DNA of 64,000 nucleotides from Zygnema circumcarinatum (taxonomy: Eukaryota > Streptophyta > Zygnematophyceae > Zygnematales > Zygnemataceae), in the NCBI GenBank assembly GCA_037447605.1, contig CM074806.1, positions 4,135,755 to 4,199,754 of the forward strand. Direction: 5' to 3'. Positions 39,224-50,771 of the stretch are shown one piece after another (the stretch's first letter is position 1; every line of letters begins with the position of its first letter). The notes beneath the pieces are model-generated. The model searched no databases. It was not told the DNA's origin and saw only the letters and a list, made by a program, of their open reading frames with translations. The position numbers and the translations under genes are program-made.

Positions 39224-42105
39224 ATGAAAAGAATACCATTTTTGGTCCTCGCTTCTCTCCTTTCGTCAGTGACAGTATTTGGCATTTTGCCTGCGGTATC
39301 AGCCAATGGGAGAGATTCTTCGCACGTGCGAACTGCAACATGGGAGCAGGCCGAGCTGGCAATTCCGCAGAAGGTACTGAAGGGACGATGAGCCCGCTCT
39401 CTTTCTCTCTCTCCCCCTCTCTCTCCTCTCTCTCTCTCTCCCTCTCGTATTTCATACTTATTTTTTTACTCTCCCTCCCTCGCACCCTCTTAATCTCTCT
39501 CCCTCTCTCTCTACCTTCACTGCAGCCCCTCTCCTCCTGTCACGTAGTCCCTCCTCCTCTCTTGATCTTCCGCCCTCTCTACCATTTCACTCCCTCTCTG
39601 CTCGATCCCTCCCTCCCTCCCTCCCTCCCTCATACCTTTGCCTGCTTCAATCGCCTTGCAATCAAAGTCACTCAATGTTCGCAACCATGAATATTAAACT
39701 TCCGTAACCAAGAAATATATTGAAAATTTAACGTGGACTCTAGAGAAAGGTTTTTCCTCATCAATCTAATTTCACTTAAAAAAATCCGGAAAGCCAACGG
39801 ATCTTTGTAATTTGATTGAATGAATCTCTCATTTTTGGGAAGGGGTTTTCGCTCTTCTCGAGGGTTCAGCCTACTTCTTTTCAAAACTTGCGAAGAGTTC
39901 TTGCGGACCGACCGAAGGATTCGTCACAGATTAATTCTTTAAACGAAGAAACAGAAGAAGAAAAAGCGTAAGCTGAGAAATTCAACACTACCTTTATGTT
40001 TCTCTGGTTATCCTCAATGTTATTGTTTTGTTGACCATTTCCTAGTAATTTTCTTTTCTGCCCCTGAAATTCAAACTGTGGACAACTGGATCTCTGAAAA
40101 CTTGTAAACTCCAATTTTATAATACCGGAGATTCTCATACGCTGCGTAAACTTTTCAATTCTCATGCAGTTCCATGCACATGCAGGCTGTGCCGTTCGAG
40201 TGTGTACGATAAACGGAGAGCGAACGGAATCGTGGAGCAGGGAAATATGACGTGGCAGCCGCAGCCTGATCGCTTCCTCATGTTGTACTGCACATTTGGC
40301 AGAGTGAGGCGCTGAAACCTTCCATTATACACTCTCATGTGAAAGCGCAAAGGACTCCCTCCCCTCTCCCTCTCCCTCTCCCTCTCCCTCTCCCTCTCCC
40401 TCTCCCTCTCCCTCTCCCTCTCCCTCTCCCTCTCCTCTCCCTCTCCCTCTCCCTCTCCCTCCCTCTCCCTCTCCCTCTCCCTCTCCCTCTCCCTCTCCCT
40501 CTCCTCTCCTCTCCCTCTCCCTCTCCCTCTCCCTCTCCCTCTCCCTCTCTCGCCATCCCCCCTCCCCCCCTCCCCTCCTCTCTCCCTCTCGCTCTCTCCC
40601 TCCCTCTCCCTCTCCCCCCCCTCCCCCCCTCCCTCTCTCCCTCTCTCTCTCTCTCCCTCCCTCTCTCTCTCTTTCCCTCTCCCTCTCCCTCTCTTAAACT
40701 TCTTATACACCCCCTCCACCCGCGCTCCCTCCTCTAACTTGTGCTGTAAAGAAAGTAACTCATGCCCTGATTGAACAGCTGCGGCGATTCACGCTTCACG
40801 CTTTGACGCCCTATTCTAGTTGTATTGAATCCCTTCTTGATGGGTTCGATTATCCTTTTCCTTTCTCTGTCTTTCCAATTCATCCCCTCTCCATTCGACC
40901 CTTTTTTGCGCAGATCAGCAACCGCATCATGTGCTACCGCAAGGCCCTCATCTTCGCCGGCGTGTTGAACCGAACCCTTCTTGTGAACATGCACCGCAAC
41001 GAGATTTTGTGGCGACTCGACCGTCACGTCGCGTTCGATGTGAACCACACAAGGAAATGTTTCGGCCCAAAGAGCGTCCTCACAACGGACGAGTACGTGC
41101 AGAAATTCAACCTCAATGTAACTGTGGACCGAATTCTATGCATGAATCAGCGAGCGTGTCCCAATCCCGAGCCCGACCCAAGCTCAGCACCCGGAACCTT
41201 TCTGAAAATGTGGAAAACCGTGAAGTTCAGAGAAGGAATTAAACCGGAAATTTCAGATCTTCCGATGGGTTCGGCACTTGCAGACGTGTTGGAAGTTTAC
41301 GGAAACGTAACGGATCGAGTGCTCTTTGTGGGGGACTTTTGGTTTTCTCAAATTAAGGACATTTCCCATGGAACGATCCACGATACTCCCTTTAAGCGCT
41401 TGCCAGATTGTCCGAATGTTCTGAGTGTTGAGCCGCACGAGGCAGTTATGGAGGCAGGAAAGAAATTTGTTTCTGAAGTTTTGGGCAATGAGCCCTTTTT
41501 GGGGGTTCATCTTAGGAGGGGAGATTTTGAGAGGTGGTGCGGGCGGCCCCTTGACGGGTGCTTCCTTCCCGTTTCGATGATAATCGACTGCTTGAGGGAG
41601 AAGCTGAGGAAATTTAAACTCAATAAACTGTTTTTGGCGACAAACACGAAGGCTGAAGAGGTGAGGAAAAAAGCTTTCTTCTTCTCGACTTTGATTTTAC
41701 AAAATTCATTTAATTCGGGTTTTGCGTTTATCATGTATGTATGTATTTACTTATTTATCAGTTTCTGCATTTTTGGGCTCGTCCTCATGTGCTTACACAT
41801 GTGGGTTTTTTCGTTTTCTTTCCGATTCTTTTCAGTTGGAAAAATTTAAGGAGGGCATGCAGGCGGGCGGTCTAGATGTGAAATTTTTTCAAGTTCAGGA
41901 TTATTTGAATGGGACTTGGAAAAGTCCCATTGTGGAGGCGAGGATGAAGCCGCAAGAGGGCCTCGTTGTCGCGACTCTGGAGAAGGTGATTTGCATGCAC
42001 GCAACTGCGTTTTCAGGAACTCGACATTCAACTTTTACGGAGGATATTCAACGGATGAGATACGGATTCCGCTCGGCCAGCTGTAAAGATTCGTATCTAT
42101 GTTAA
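39224..42105 (+). CDS. GDP-fucose protein O-fucosyltransferase family protein
   Basis: Predicted Golgi/ER glycosyltransferase of the plant O-fucosyltransferase superfamily (PF10250). Exon 1 (39224-39373) encodes a signal peptide (MKRIPFLVLASLLSSVTVFG). A further exon ends at 40303 (QPDRFLMLYCTFGR); then 40914-41660 and 41836-42105 complete the domain. Visible motifs: SNRIMCYRKALIFAGVLNRT near the start (GDP-binding loop region), the HLRRGDF arginine motif (FLGVHLRRGDFERWC), LNKLFLATNTKAEE, and the terminal block CMHATAFSGTRHSTFTEDI. The junction between exon 1 and the exon ending at 40303 does not close in phase with the acceptors at 40169 or 40185, so a small exon between 39374 and 40150 may be missing. 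The last exon and the end of the previous one reappear at 43755-44236 because of the assembly overlap. Confidence 0.82.
39395..39640 (+). repeat. CT/CCCT tract in intron 1 of the O-fucosyltransferase gene
   Basis: CTCTCTCC units begin about 20 bp after the donor at 39374, and a CCCT run lies at 39607-39632. Confidence 0.85.
40355..40695 (+). repeat. (CTCTCC)n minisatellite in an O-fucosyltransferase intron
   Basis: Long regular array of the hexamer CTCTCC/CCCTCT, starting about 50 bp after the donor at 40304 and running to about 40690. Confidence 0.95.
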
Positions 42106-42978
42106 TACGAGTAATTGTACAGAATTTGCAAATAGGTTTTTACACCATTCATTCATTGGGGTTGTCAGTAGGAACGTTTTCAAATTTTCCGGCAAAATTT
42201 TGTGTTTCTTTGGAGTGTTCTGTGTTTGGATAGTTTGACAGAGAGAGGTGACGGACGGCAGAGTTCATTTATTTTTTAACCTTTTTGCGAGTTCAAGGTT
42301 TATCGGAAGGTTCTTTATCGTCAGCTGGTGAGGGATAAGCGATCATCATCGCCGTGTGTGAACAGCAGCTGAGAGTCAGAGGCGGGAGAGACCTAGAGGG
42401 AGGGCAGGAGGGAGGGAGGGTAGGACGGACAGAGTGGGAGAGTGAGTATGAGGTGGGAGGGAGAGTGGGAGCGGAGATTGAGAGGGAAACGAGGTTGAGA
42501 GGGGAGAGTGAGAGGAGAGGAGAGGAGAGGAGAGAGGAGAGGAGAGGAGTGGAAACGTGAGTGGAAGAAGGCGTAGAGAGGGGAGGGAAGATGGGACGAG
42601 AACGAGGGATAGAAGGGAGAGGGGGAGTGAGGGGGAGGGGAGAGGAAGGTGAGGTGGGGAAGAGGGAGAGAGGGGAGGGGGAAGGACGAGGGAGGAGGGG
42701 GGGTGGTGAGAGTAAGAGGGAGAGTGGGGAGGGAGAGTGATGGAGGGGGCAGGAATATAGGGGGGGGACGAAAGAGAGCGGGTGGAGGAGATAGCGAGAG
42801 GGGAGGGAGAGCGAGAGTTGACATGGCAAAGACAGTAATGTGCAATATGGGAAATGGGGAAAGGTCAAACTTTAGCCGATAATGCATGCGGCTCTACGAA
42901 AGAGACAGAACCATAAATCAGAACAAGTCCCGCTGTCTGCGCCCTCACGCTGACGAAGAAGCGGCGAAGTACTCATTC
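42106..42978. other. Convergent intergenic region, O-fucosyltransferase / PLPBP 3' ends
   Basis: Contains a GA/GGGA-rich tract (about 42395-42820). Open frames in it are repeat artefacts. The whole stretch recurs at 44237-45109. Confidence 0.6.
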
Positions 42979-43722
42979 TCATTTCTTGGAGTAGTCGCGA
43001 GCGCCAAAAATCGTCGAACCAATTCTTACATTTGTGCTCCCCATCTCAATCTGCGCCAAAAGAAAAGCAAAAGCCAAGAAAAACCATCAGAAAAAAAAAA
43101 TAAACGACTGCGTACAGTTGAATTTCTAGTTAGATGTACGAATTTTCCAGAACACTACTTAGACTTTCAAAAAAGGTAAGACAGAGGGAGAGGGAGAGGG
43201 AGAGCGCGAAGGAGAGAGGGGGGCAGACAGAGAGAGAAAGAGAGAGAGATAGGGAGAGGGAGAGAGAGTGAGAGAGAGAGAGAGGGAGAGGGAGGGGCAC
43301 TGACCGCCTGTTCAAAATCTGCAGACATTCCCATAGAGAGATTAACCGAGTCTGGTCCGAGCCCTAAAGCGGTGCACACACTCTCCCTACACCTCATAAG
43401 AGCCTGCAAAGAGACAAGAAAAAAAACGAGTTCCGTACAGTTTTCATGTGGCTGTAATACTCGCAGGAAACCCAAAATATTCAGCTGTAAAAGTGATCGA
43501 TTCCATTCAATTTATGAGCGCACGTGAGCTTTTGCCACCGAAAGGAAATAACAAACGGGCAGCCATTGAAAATTTTTAGGAGCCTCACTTGAAAATTTTC
43601 CGGTTTGGAGGAGTAGTCCAACATGCCGATGGTCATGAGTCCCGAAAATTCCAAATTTGGGCATTGGGTTCGCACGTGCCGAACTAGATCTATGCAGCTT
43701 TCGGGTTCCACTCCGTATTTCG
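42979..43722 (-). other. Duplicate of PLPBP exons 6-8 (probable assembly artefact)
   Basis: Copies of exons 6 (43722-43589), 7 (43403-43305) and 8 (43050-42979) without the upstream exons. They should not be counted as a second gene. Confidence 0.85.
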
Positions 43723-43744
43723 CTGCATGGAAATGCGTTAAACG

Positions 43745-43754
43745 NNNNNNNNNN
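43745..43754. other. 10-N assembly gap
   Basis: Ten N between the two identical 2121-bp segments; it marks a contig join. Confidence 1.
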
Positions 43755-44236
43755 TAAACTGTTTTTGGCGACAAACACGAAGGCTGAAGAGGTGAGGAAA
43801 AAAGCTTTCTTCTTCTCGACTTTGATTTTACAAAATTCATTTAATTCGGGTTTTGCGTTTATCATGTATGTATGTATTTACTTATTTATCAGTTTCTGCA
43901 TTTTTGGGCTCGTCCTCATGTGCTTACACATGTGGGTTTTTTCGTTTTCTTTCCGATTCTTTTCAGTTGGAAAAATTTAAGGAGGGCATGCAGGCGGGCG
44001 GTCTAGATGTGAAATTTTTTCAAGTTCAGGATTATTTGAATGGGACTTGGAAAAGTCCCATTGTGGAGGCGAGGATGAAGCCGCAAGAGGGCCTCGTTGT
44101 CGCGACTCTGGAGAAGGTGATTTGCATGCACGCAACTGCGTTTTCAGGAACTCGACATTCAACTTTTACGGAGGATATTCAACGGATGAGATACGGATTC
44201 CGCTCGGCCAGCTGTAAAGATTCGTATCTATGTTAA
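43755..44236 (+). other. Duplicate 3' end of the O-fucosyltransferase gene (probable assembly artefact)
   Basis: Repeats the last 37 bp of exon 3 (43755-43791) and exon 4 (43967-44236). It has no 5' part. It starts abruptly after the N gap. Confidence 0.88.
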
Positions 44237-45875
44237 TACGAGTAATTGTACAGAATTTGCAAATAGGTTTTTACACCATTCATTCATTGGGGTTGTCAGT
44301 AGGAACGTTTTCAAATTTTCCGGCAAAATTTTGTGTTTCTTTGGAGTGTTCTGTGTTTGGATAGTTTGACAGAGAGAGGTGACGGACGGCAGAGTTCATT
44401 TATTTTTTAACCTTTTTGCGAGTTCAAGGTTTATCGGAAGGTTCTTTATCGTCAGCTGGTGAGGGATAAGCGATCATCATCGCCGTGTGTGAACAGCAGC
44501 TGAGAGTCAGAGGCGGGAGAGACCTAGAGGGAGGGCAGGAGGGAGGGAGGGTAGGACGGACAGAGTGGGAGAGTGAGTATGAGGTGGGAGGGAGAGTGGG
44601 AGCGGAGATTGAGAGGGAAACGAGGTTGAGAGGGGAGAGTGAGAGGAGAGGAGAGGAGAGGAGAGAGGAGAGGAGAGGAGTGGAAACGTGAGTGGAAGAA
44701 GGCGTAGAGAGGGGAGGGAAGATGGGACGAGAACGAGGGATAGAAGGGAGAGGGGGAGTGAGGGGGAGGGGAGAGGAAGGTGAGGTGGGGAAGAGGGAGA
44801 GAGGGGAGGGGGAAGGACGAGGGAGGAGGGGGGGTGGTGAGAGTAAGAGGGAGAGTGGGGAGGGAGAGTGATGGAGGGGGCAGGAATATAGGGGGGGGAC
44901 GAAAGAGAGCGGGTGGAGGAGATAGCGAGAGGGGAGGGAGAGCGAGAGTTGACATGGCAAAGACAGTAATGTGCAATATGGGAAATGGGGAAAGGTCAAA
45001 CTTTAGCCGATAATGCATGCGGCTCTACGAAAGAGACAGAACCATAAATCAGAACAAGTCCCGCTGTCTGCGCCCTCACGCTGACGAAGAAGCGGCGAAG
45101 TACTCATTCTCATTTCTTGGAGTAGTCGCGAGCGCCAAAAATCGTCGAACCAATTCTTACATTTGTGCTCCCCATCTCAATCTGCGCCAAAAGAAAAGCA
45201 AAAGCCAAGAAAAACCATCAGAAAAAAAAAATAAACGACTGCGTACAGTTGAATTTCTAGTTAGATGTACGAATTTTCCAGAACACTACTTAGACTTTCA
45301 AAAAAGGTAAGACAGAGGGAGAGGGAGAGGGAGAGCGCGAAGGAGAGAGGGGGGCAGACAGAGAGAGAAAGAGAGAGAGATAGGGAGAGGGAGAGAGAGT
45401 GAGAGAGAGAGAGAGGGAGAGGGAGGGGCACTGACCGCCTGTTCAAAATCTGCAGACATTCCCATAGAGAGATTAACCGAGTCTGGTCCGAGCCCTAAAG
45501 CGGTGCACACACTCTCCCTACACCTCATAAGAGCCTGCAAAGAGACAAGAAAAAAAACGAGTTCCGTACAGTTTTCATGTGGCTGTAATACTCGCAGGAA
45601 ACCCAAAATATTCAGCTGTAAAAGTGATCGATTCCATTCAATTTATGAGCGCACGTGAGCTTTTGCCACCGAAAGGAAATAACAAACGGGCAGCCATTGA
45701 AAATTTTTAGGAGCCTCACTTGAAAATTTTCCGGTTTGGAGGAGTAGTCCAACATGCCGATGGTCATGAGTCCCGAAAATTCCAAATTTGGGCATTGGGT
45801 TCGCACGTGCCGAACTAGATCTATGCAGCTTTCGGGTTCCACTCCGTATTTCGCTGCATGGAAATGCGTTAAACG
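43755..45875. repeat. Copy 2 of 2121-bp duplicated segment
   Basis: Identical in appearance to 41624-43744. The true locus most likely contains one copy, read from 40 kb through 43744 and then from 45876 onward. Confidence 0.95.
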
Positions 45876-47809
45876 GGGGATAGATTTTTTAGTGGATGAA
45901 AACGAATCCGCTACTCCACATATGAGGCCAAAAATGTAAATAAACAATAAATAAGTAAAGTCCAATGCAACTTTGGCTTACATTCCTCTCCGCTCGTATT
46001 GACTTGCACCAAAACTTTGAGAGGAGGTCTGCCCGTGCTCTCCACCGCCTTGTCTAGATTATTTGCTATCTGCAATGAATAGCAGAGAGAGAGAGAGAGA
46101 GGGAGAGAGAACGAGAGAAAAAGAACGAGTGACAGAGGGGGGGGGGGGGCGAAAGGGAACATAATGAACATAGTAAGAGGAACACATAGTAACAGTGGAA
46201 TTCGAGGTCCCAAGTGCGCACTTTCCAGCTCAGCTCTGATCTGAAAATTGTTCTTTCTTATGTCAATGCGCCATGGAAGCCCCACTGGCAGTTGAACGGA
46301 GAACTGAAACTGAACTGAGGTTCCGTACCTTCTGACTGTCAACTGTCTCCACCATGTAAAGGTTCGGCACCTCTGCTGCTCACGTCACACTCAACGGAAA
46401 CCGCAGCAAACGGACACATAGAAAACGAATCGAGAAAAAATTCAAAACCCGTTTACTGGGAACCCGTATTCTGTACACCCTCTTTAAGCTCAGTTCAGAG
46501 AATTAAGCTGAAGATCTAAGTGATGCCAAAATCCTGAACCCTACAGCCTGCGTTCTCTAAATCCCTAAGGTCCTCAAGCCCTAAAGTTCCTCAACCCCTA
46601 AAGCCCGAGAGAATCCTAGAGAGTACCTTACCCCCAAACATTAGGGTTTCCAAGGCCTTTGAAGCGGCTTACAAATAAGAGTTTTCGCCTTGTTGCTCTG
46701 CAGATGACCGATGAAGTGCCACTTCACATCAGAAGGAAGCTGCAACACACAGCTCCCTCCAAAACTTAGTCATATTCTAATGCATTTGACGAAAGTGTTT
46801 CCAAGAAGGAGAAAAAGTGAAACGCACAGTTTTTCCAGTTCTAACTGCTCAGAATGCAAGAAGTAGTATAAAGGTGTTGATCTAATTCCTTGGGTCTTGC
46901 TCCAACCCAACCCTGAAGTTAACCTTAAGACTAGCTCAACCTTGAACTAGCTTGCCTACCTTTAACTATAACACTTATCCTAAAGCCCTAATTCTTACCC
47001 TAACTTCAACCTAATCCTAATTTTACCTGACTCTAAACTCTAACTTCAACCTCACTTCTCAATTCTAGTCCAAATCAACCCTAACCGCCATTCCATTCAG
47101 CCCAACACTGGCCTGGCCTAAGCTACTCTAACTTTAGAGCAACCCCATTTAGCCCTTACCCTAATCCTAACCCTAATTCAACCTTAACCTTAGCCCTTAC
47201 CCTAATCCCAACCCTAATCCCAGCCCCAATTCCCGCTGAGCCGCCCGCCCGCCCCCGTCCCCCCCCCACCTGCGGCGCCTTCTCCGTGATCTCCTGCACG
47301 TAGTTCTCCCCGAAGTGGCGCTGCCCCGCGTCGTAGACCTCGCGAAGCACCGCCACGGGCTTCGTCTTGCTCACAGCCACAACACACACCTGCCACGCCG
47401 CGCCCTGTCATACCCTCTCCCTTTCTCCCTCTCTCTCTCTCCGTCTCTCCCCCTCTCCCTCACTCTCTCTCTCCCTATCTCTCTCCCTATCTCTCTCCCT
47501 CTCTCTCCCTCCCTTCCCCCTCCAACTCCCTTTCCCTCTCCTTCGCTCCCTCTCTCTCTCCCTCTCCCTCTCTCCCTCTCCCCCTCTCCCTCCTTCCCTC
47601 TCTCTCTCCCTCCCTCGCTCCCTCCCTTTCCCTCTCCCTCCCTCCCTCCCTCCCTCCCTCCCCCTCCCTCTCCCTCTCCCTCTCCCTCTCTCCCTCTCTC
47701 TCCCCCCCACCTGCGCGGCCTGCCGCCCGGAGCGCTCCGCGGCCCGCTGCGCGCGCAGGAGGACGGCCCGCAAGGCCTGAGCGGCCGCCGCCTCCGCCGC
47801 CGCCGACAT
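45110..47809 (-). CDS. PLPBP: Pyridoxal phosphate homeostasis protein (PLPBP / PROSC / YggS family)
   Basis: Binds PLP and buffers vitamin B6; fold of the alanine racemase N-terminal barrel without racemase activity. Eight exons close exactly: 47809-47711, 47389-47270, 46739-46673, 46375-46329, 46069-45982, 45853-45720, 45534-45436 and 45181-45110, giving 241 aa, the usual size. The PLP-binding lysine lies in VVAVSKTKP. Other hallmarks are [43 protein letters not shown]-like [22 protein letters not shown] and the phosphate-binding end [19 protein letters not shown]. The exon 4 acceptor at 46376 is chosen because the next one gives a stop codon. Exon 1 is Ala-rich and GC-rich and is duplicated upstream at 49489-49391. 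Intron 2 contains telomere-like CCCTAA words. Confidence 0.95.
46075..46150. repeat. GA microsatellite and poly-G in PLPBP intron 4
   Basis: GAGAGA units followed by a G run (46137-46149), starting just past the acceptor of exon 46069-45982. The gene's sense strand is CT/C-rich. Confidence 0.8.
46540..47225. repeat. Degenerate CCCTAA-rich sequence in PLPBP introns
   Basis: Repeated CCCTAA, CCTAACC and AACCCTAATCC words at 46540-46625 and 46905-47225. This is the same degenerate telomere-like class as 15660-16150. Confidence 0.6.
47415..47705 (+). repeat. CT/CCCT tract in PLPBP intron 1
   Basis: Dense CTCTCTCC and CCCT units between exons 1 and 2. Purines are on the gene's sense strand here. 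Confidence 0.9.
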
Positions 47810-47810
47810 C

Positions 47811-48215
47811 CGCGCGCCACGTGGCGCCCGGACAGCTCTCCCCGCGCTTCCACGCGGACTGCCACGTGGCCGTTCGGAGAGCCGATTGCGGAGTGCCGCG
47901 CCTAGTCAGCCCTAAAACGAGCCAATCGGAGCTTTTGGGGCGGGGGCAACAAGCATGCTGACGTGGCATCGCGGCTGAGCAGTCTCCCATGTGTCTGGAC
48001 ATGCCAGGATTGGTCTGTACAATCTCTTTGGTCAAGTTCGGTTGCGGGCGGTCGCGGGCTGCAGCCAATCGCGTGCGCGGCCAGCGCAAGGTCAAATTTG
48101 ACTTTTGCAATACAAGCTGACGTGGCGTCTCATGACTGGTCGAGGCCGCAAACGTTTTCTTTTCGAGCCATTTCCGAAATCCTCGTTGGCACCGACAAGT
48201 GCCACGTAGCAAAAT
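47811..48215. promoter_or_regulatory. PLPBP upstream region with G-boxes, unit A
   Basis: Perfect GCCACGTGGC at 47817-47826 and 47861-47870, with TGACGTGGC words near 47960 and 48118 and several CCAAT/ATTGG words (47922, 48011, 48065). It lies directly upstream of the PLPBP start. The same sites recur 1680 bp away (49497-49506, 49541-49550). Confidence 0.6.
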
Positions 48216-48583
48216 CCAGAACCATCGTCTATGATTGGCTATTCTCGTCTGACTCGGATTTCGTCCAGCATCCAACCATAAAACGACAAAAGAGAGATGA
48301 GAGTTCCCGTCGAACGGTCAACCCTCCCACTGACATCAATTTTGACTTATTTCACCTAATCCAACCAATCACATGCTTGCCGTACCTCCCGATCCTGCCA
48401 AATCTGAAAAATTGCGTAGGGTTACCGTACCAGCTGGCCGGCTGCCATTGGCGGAGCACTCAGAAGGCCCTTACGGAGCCTGTCGCTTTGCAAAAGGACA
48501 AAAGTGGTCGCCATCTGTCCGCTATTTGCTGATCTCAGTGAACCTCGCTGAACCTCGAATACTGTAGTTTGGAAATAAACTTG

Positions 48584-49091
48584 ACTGCTGCATTCACACC
48601 TTTTTTGTCTAGATACACACCTATTTTCGTCGGACAGATTTTATTTTAGAATAGAAAGTGTTAAAAACCCTAAAAACCCTAAAAACCCTGAAACCCCTGA
48701 AACCCCTAAAACCCCCTGCAAGCAGTTCGCGCAACGCGACAGGAGAGGTCAGGGAGGGTTTTGCTCCTCCAGCATAGTTCTTCGCCTCATCCTATACATT
48801 GTTCTCCTTCCAACAAAAACTTGAACAACATGAATGGTGAGCTCACGTGCTGGCCAGCTCTAGCGGAAGTTCTAACGATTAGCACTCAGCCGGTGCTGTT
48901 GCGCATGTTGCTGGCAATGATGGCTTGCATGGTCCGCAGCAATGTTGGCTTCTCCCAGAGATCTAATGTCTCTGGCAATGCTTGCGGAAATAAGATGGGT
49001 TTTCTGGGTTTTCAACACTTTCTTTTCTAAAATAAAATTTGCTCGGCGAAAAAAGGTCTGTATCTAGACAAAAAAGGTGTGAAAATAGCAG
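48584..49091. mobile_element. Element with ~85-bp inverted arms, unit A
   Basis: The left arm (48584-48669) and the right arm (about 49003-49091) are reverse complements at roughly 85 percent identity; both contain CACACCTTTTTTGTCTAGAT and TTTTATTTTAGAA words. The loop of about 330 bp starts with CCCTAAAAA units. No coding capacity was recognised. It may be a foldback or MITE-like element; clear target duplications were not found. Confidence 0.6.
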
Positions 49092-49390
49092 TCTCCTATT
49101 ATTTTATAGCAATTGTTTCACGTCTCAAGTTATTTACATTTTACACAAAGGCAGGCTCCTACCGAAATGTCGCACTTTATTTCCAAATTCATTTGGAAGG
49201 AATACCTGCCAAATGCTACCTCCGTAAGGCTGCGCCACTGTACGTGCTAAATCGCTGTACCGGTTTCAGTTTCCTGCTACGGCAGGTCAAATTTCCACAC
49301 TGGCCTCGCCCTCCCTCCCTCCCTCCCTCCTCCCTCCCTCCCTCCCCTCCCTCTCCCTCTCCCTCTCCCTCTCCCTCTCTCTCCCCCCAC

Positions 49391-49489
49391 CTGCGCGGCC
49401 TGCCGCCCGGAGCGCTCCGCGGCCCGCTGCGCGCGCAGGAGGACGGCCCGCAAGGCCTGAGCGGCCGCCGCCTCCGCCGCCGCCGACAT
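49391..49489 (-). other. Duplicate of PLPBP exon 1 (possible alternative first exon)
   Basis: Same 33 codons and same 5' splice site as 47809-47711, with the duplicated promoter upstream. It could splice to exon 2 at 47389 and yield the same protein, or be an assembly or duplication remnant. Confidence 0.7.
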
Positions 49490-50263
49490 CCGCGCGCCAC
49501 GTGGCGCCCGGACAGCTCTCCCCGCGCTTCCACGCGGACTGCCACGTGGCCGTTCGGAGAGCCGATTGCGGAGTGCCGCGCCTAGTCAGCCCTAAAACGA
49601 GCCAATCGGAGCTTTTGGGGCGGGGGCAACAAGCATGCTGACGTGGCATCGCGGCTGAGCAGTCTCCCATGTGTCTGGACATGCCAGGATTGGTCTGTAC
49701 AATCTCTTTGGTCAAGTTCGGTTGCGGGCGGTCGCGGGCTGCAGCCAATCGCGTGCGCGGCCAGCGCAAGGTCAAATTTGACTTTTGCAATACAAGCTGA
49801 CGTGGCGTCTCATGACTGGTCGAGGCCGCAAACGTTTTCTTTTCGAGCCATTTCCGAAATCCTCGTTGGCACCGACAAGTGCCACGTAGCAAAATCCAGA
49901 ACCATCGTCTATGATTGGCTATTCTCGTCTGACTCGGATTTCGTCCAGCATCCAACCATAAAACGACAAAAGAGAGATGAGAGTTCCCGTCGAACGGTCA
50001 ACCCTCCCACTGACATCAATTTTGACTTATTTCACCTAATCCAACCAATCACATGCTTGCCGTACCTCCCGATCCTGCCAAATCTGAAAAATTGCGTAGG
50101 GTTACCGTACCAGCTGGCCGGCTGCCATTGGCGGAGCACTCAGAAGGCCCTTACGGAGCCTGTCGCTTTGCAAAAGGACAAAAGTGGTCGCCATCTGTCC
50201 GCTATTTGCTGATCTCAGTGAACCTCGCTGAACCTCGAATACTGTAGTTTGGAAATAAACTTG

Positions 50264-50771
50264 ACTGCTGCATTCACACCTTTTTTGTCTAGATACACAC
50301 CTATTTTCGTCGGACAGATTTTATTTTAGAATAGAAAGTGTTAAAAACCCTAAAAACCCTAAAAACCCTGAAACCCCTGAAACCCCTAAAACCCCCTGCA
50401 AGCAGTTCGCGCAACGCGACAGGAGAGGTCAGGGAGGGTTTTGCTCCTCCAGCATAGTTCTTCGCCTCATCCTATACATTGTTCTCCTTCCAACAAAAAC
50501 TTGAACAACATGAATGGTGAGCTCACGTGCTGGCCAGCTCTAGCGGAAGTTCTAACGATTAGCACTCAGCCGGTGCTGTTGCGCATGTTGCTGGCAATGA
50601 TGGCTTGCATGGTCCGCAGCAATGTTGGCTTCTCCCAGAGATCTAATGTCTCTGGCAATGCTTGCGGAAATAAGATGGGTTTTCTGGGTTTTCAACACTT
50701 TCTTTTCTAAAATAAAATTTGCTCGGCGAAAAAAGGTCTGTATCTAGACAAAAAAGGTGTGAAAATAGCAG
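50264..50771. mobile_element. Element with ~85-bp inverted arms, unit B
   Basis: Same element as 48584-49091, carried along in the 1680-bp duplication. Confidence 0.6.

Larger units (their letters stand above)
41624..43744. repeat. Copy 1 of 2121-bp duplicated segment beside an assembly gap
   Basis: This segment (end of O-fucosyltransferase exon 3 through PLPBP exon 6) is repeated at 43755-45875 with a constant offset of 2131 and no difference that I could see. Copy 1 ends exactly at the N run and copy 2 begins exactly after it. Confidence 0.95.

Noticed and set aside
42979-44236. Second copies of PLPBP and O-fucosyltransferase 3' ends as paralogues or pseudogenes
   Set aside because: They appear identical over 2121 bp and end exactly at the N gap, which fits unmerged contig overlap.
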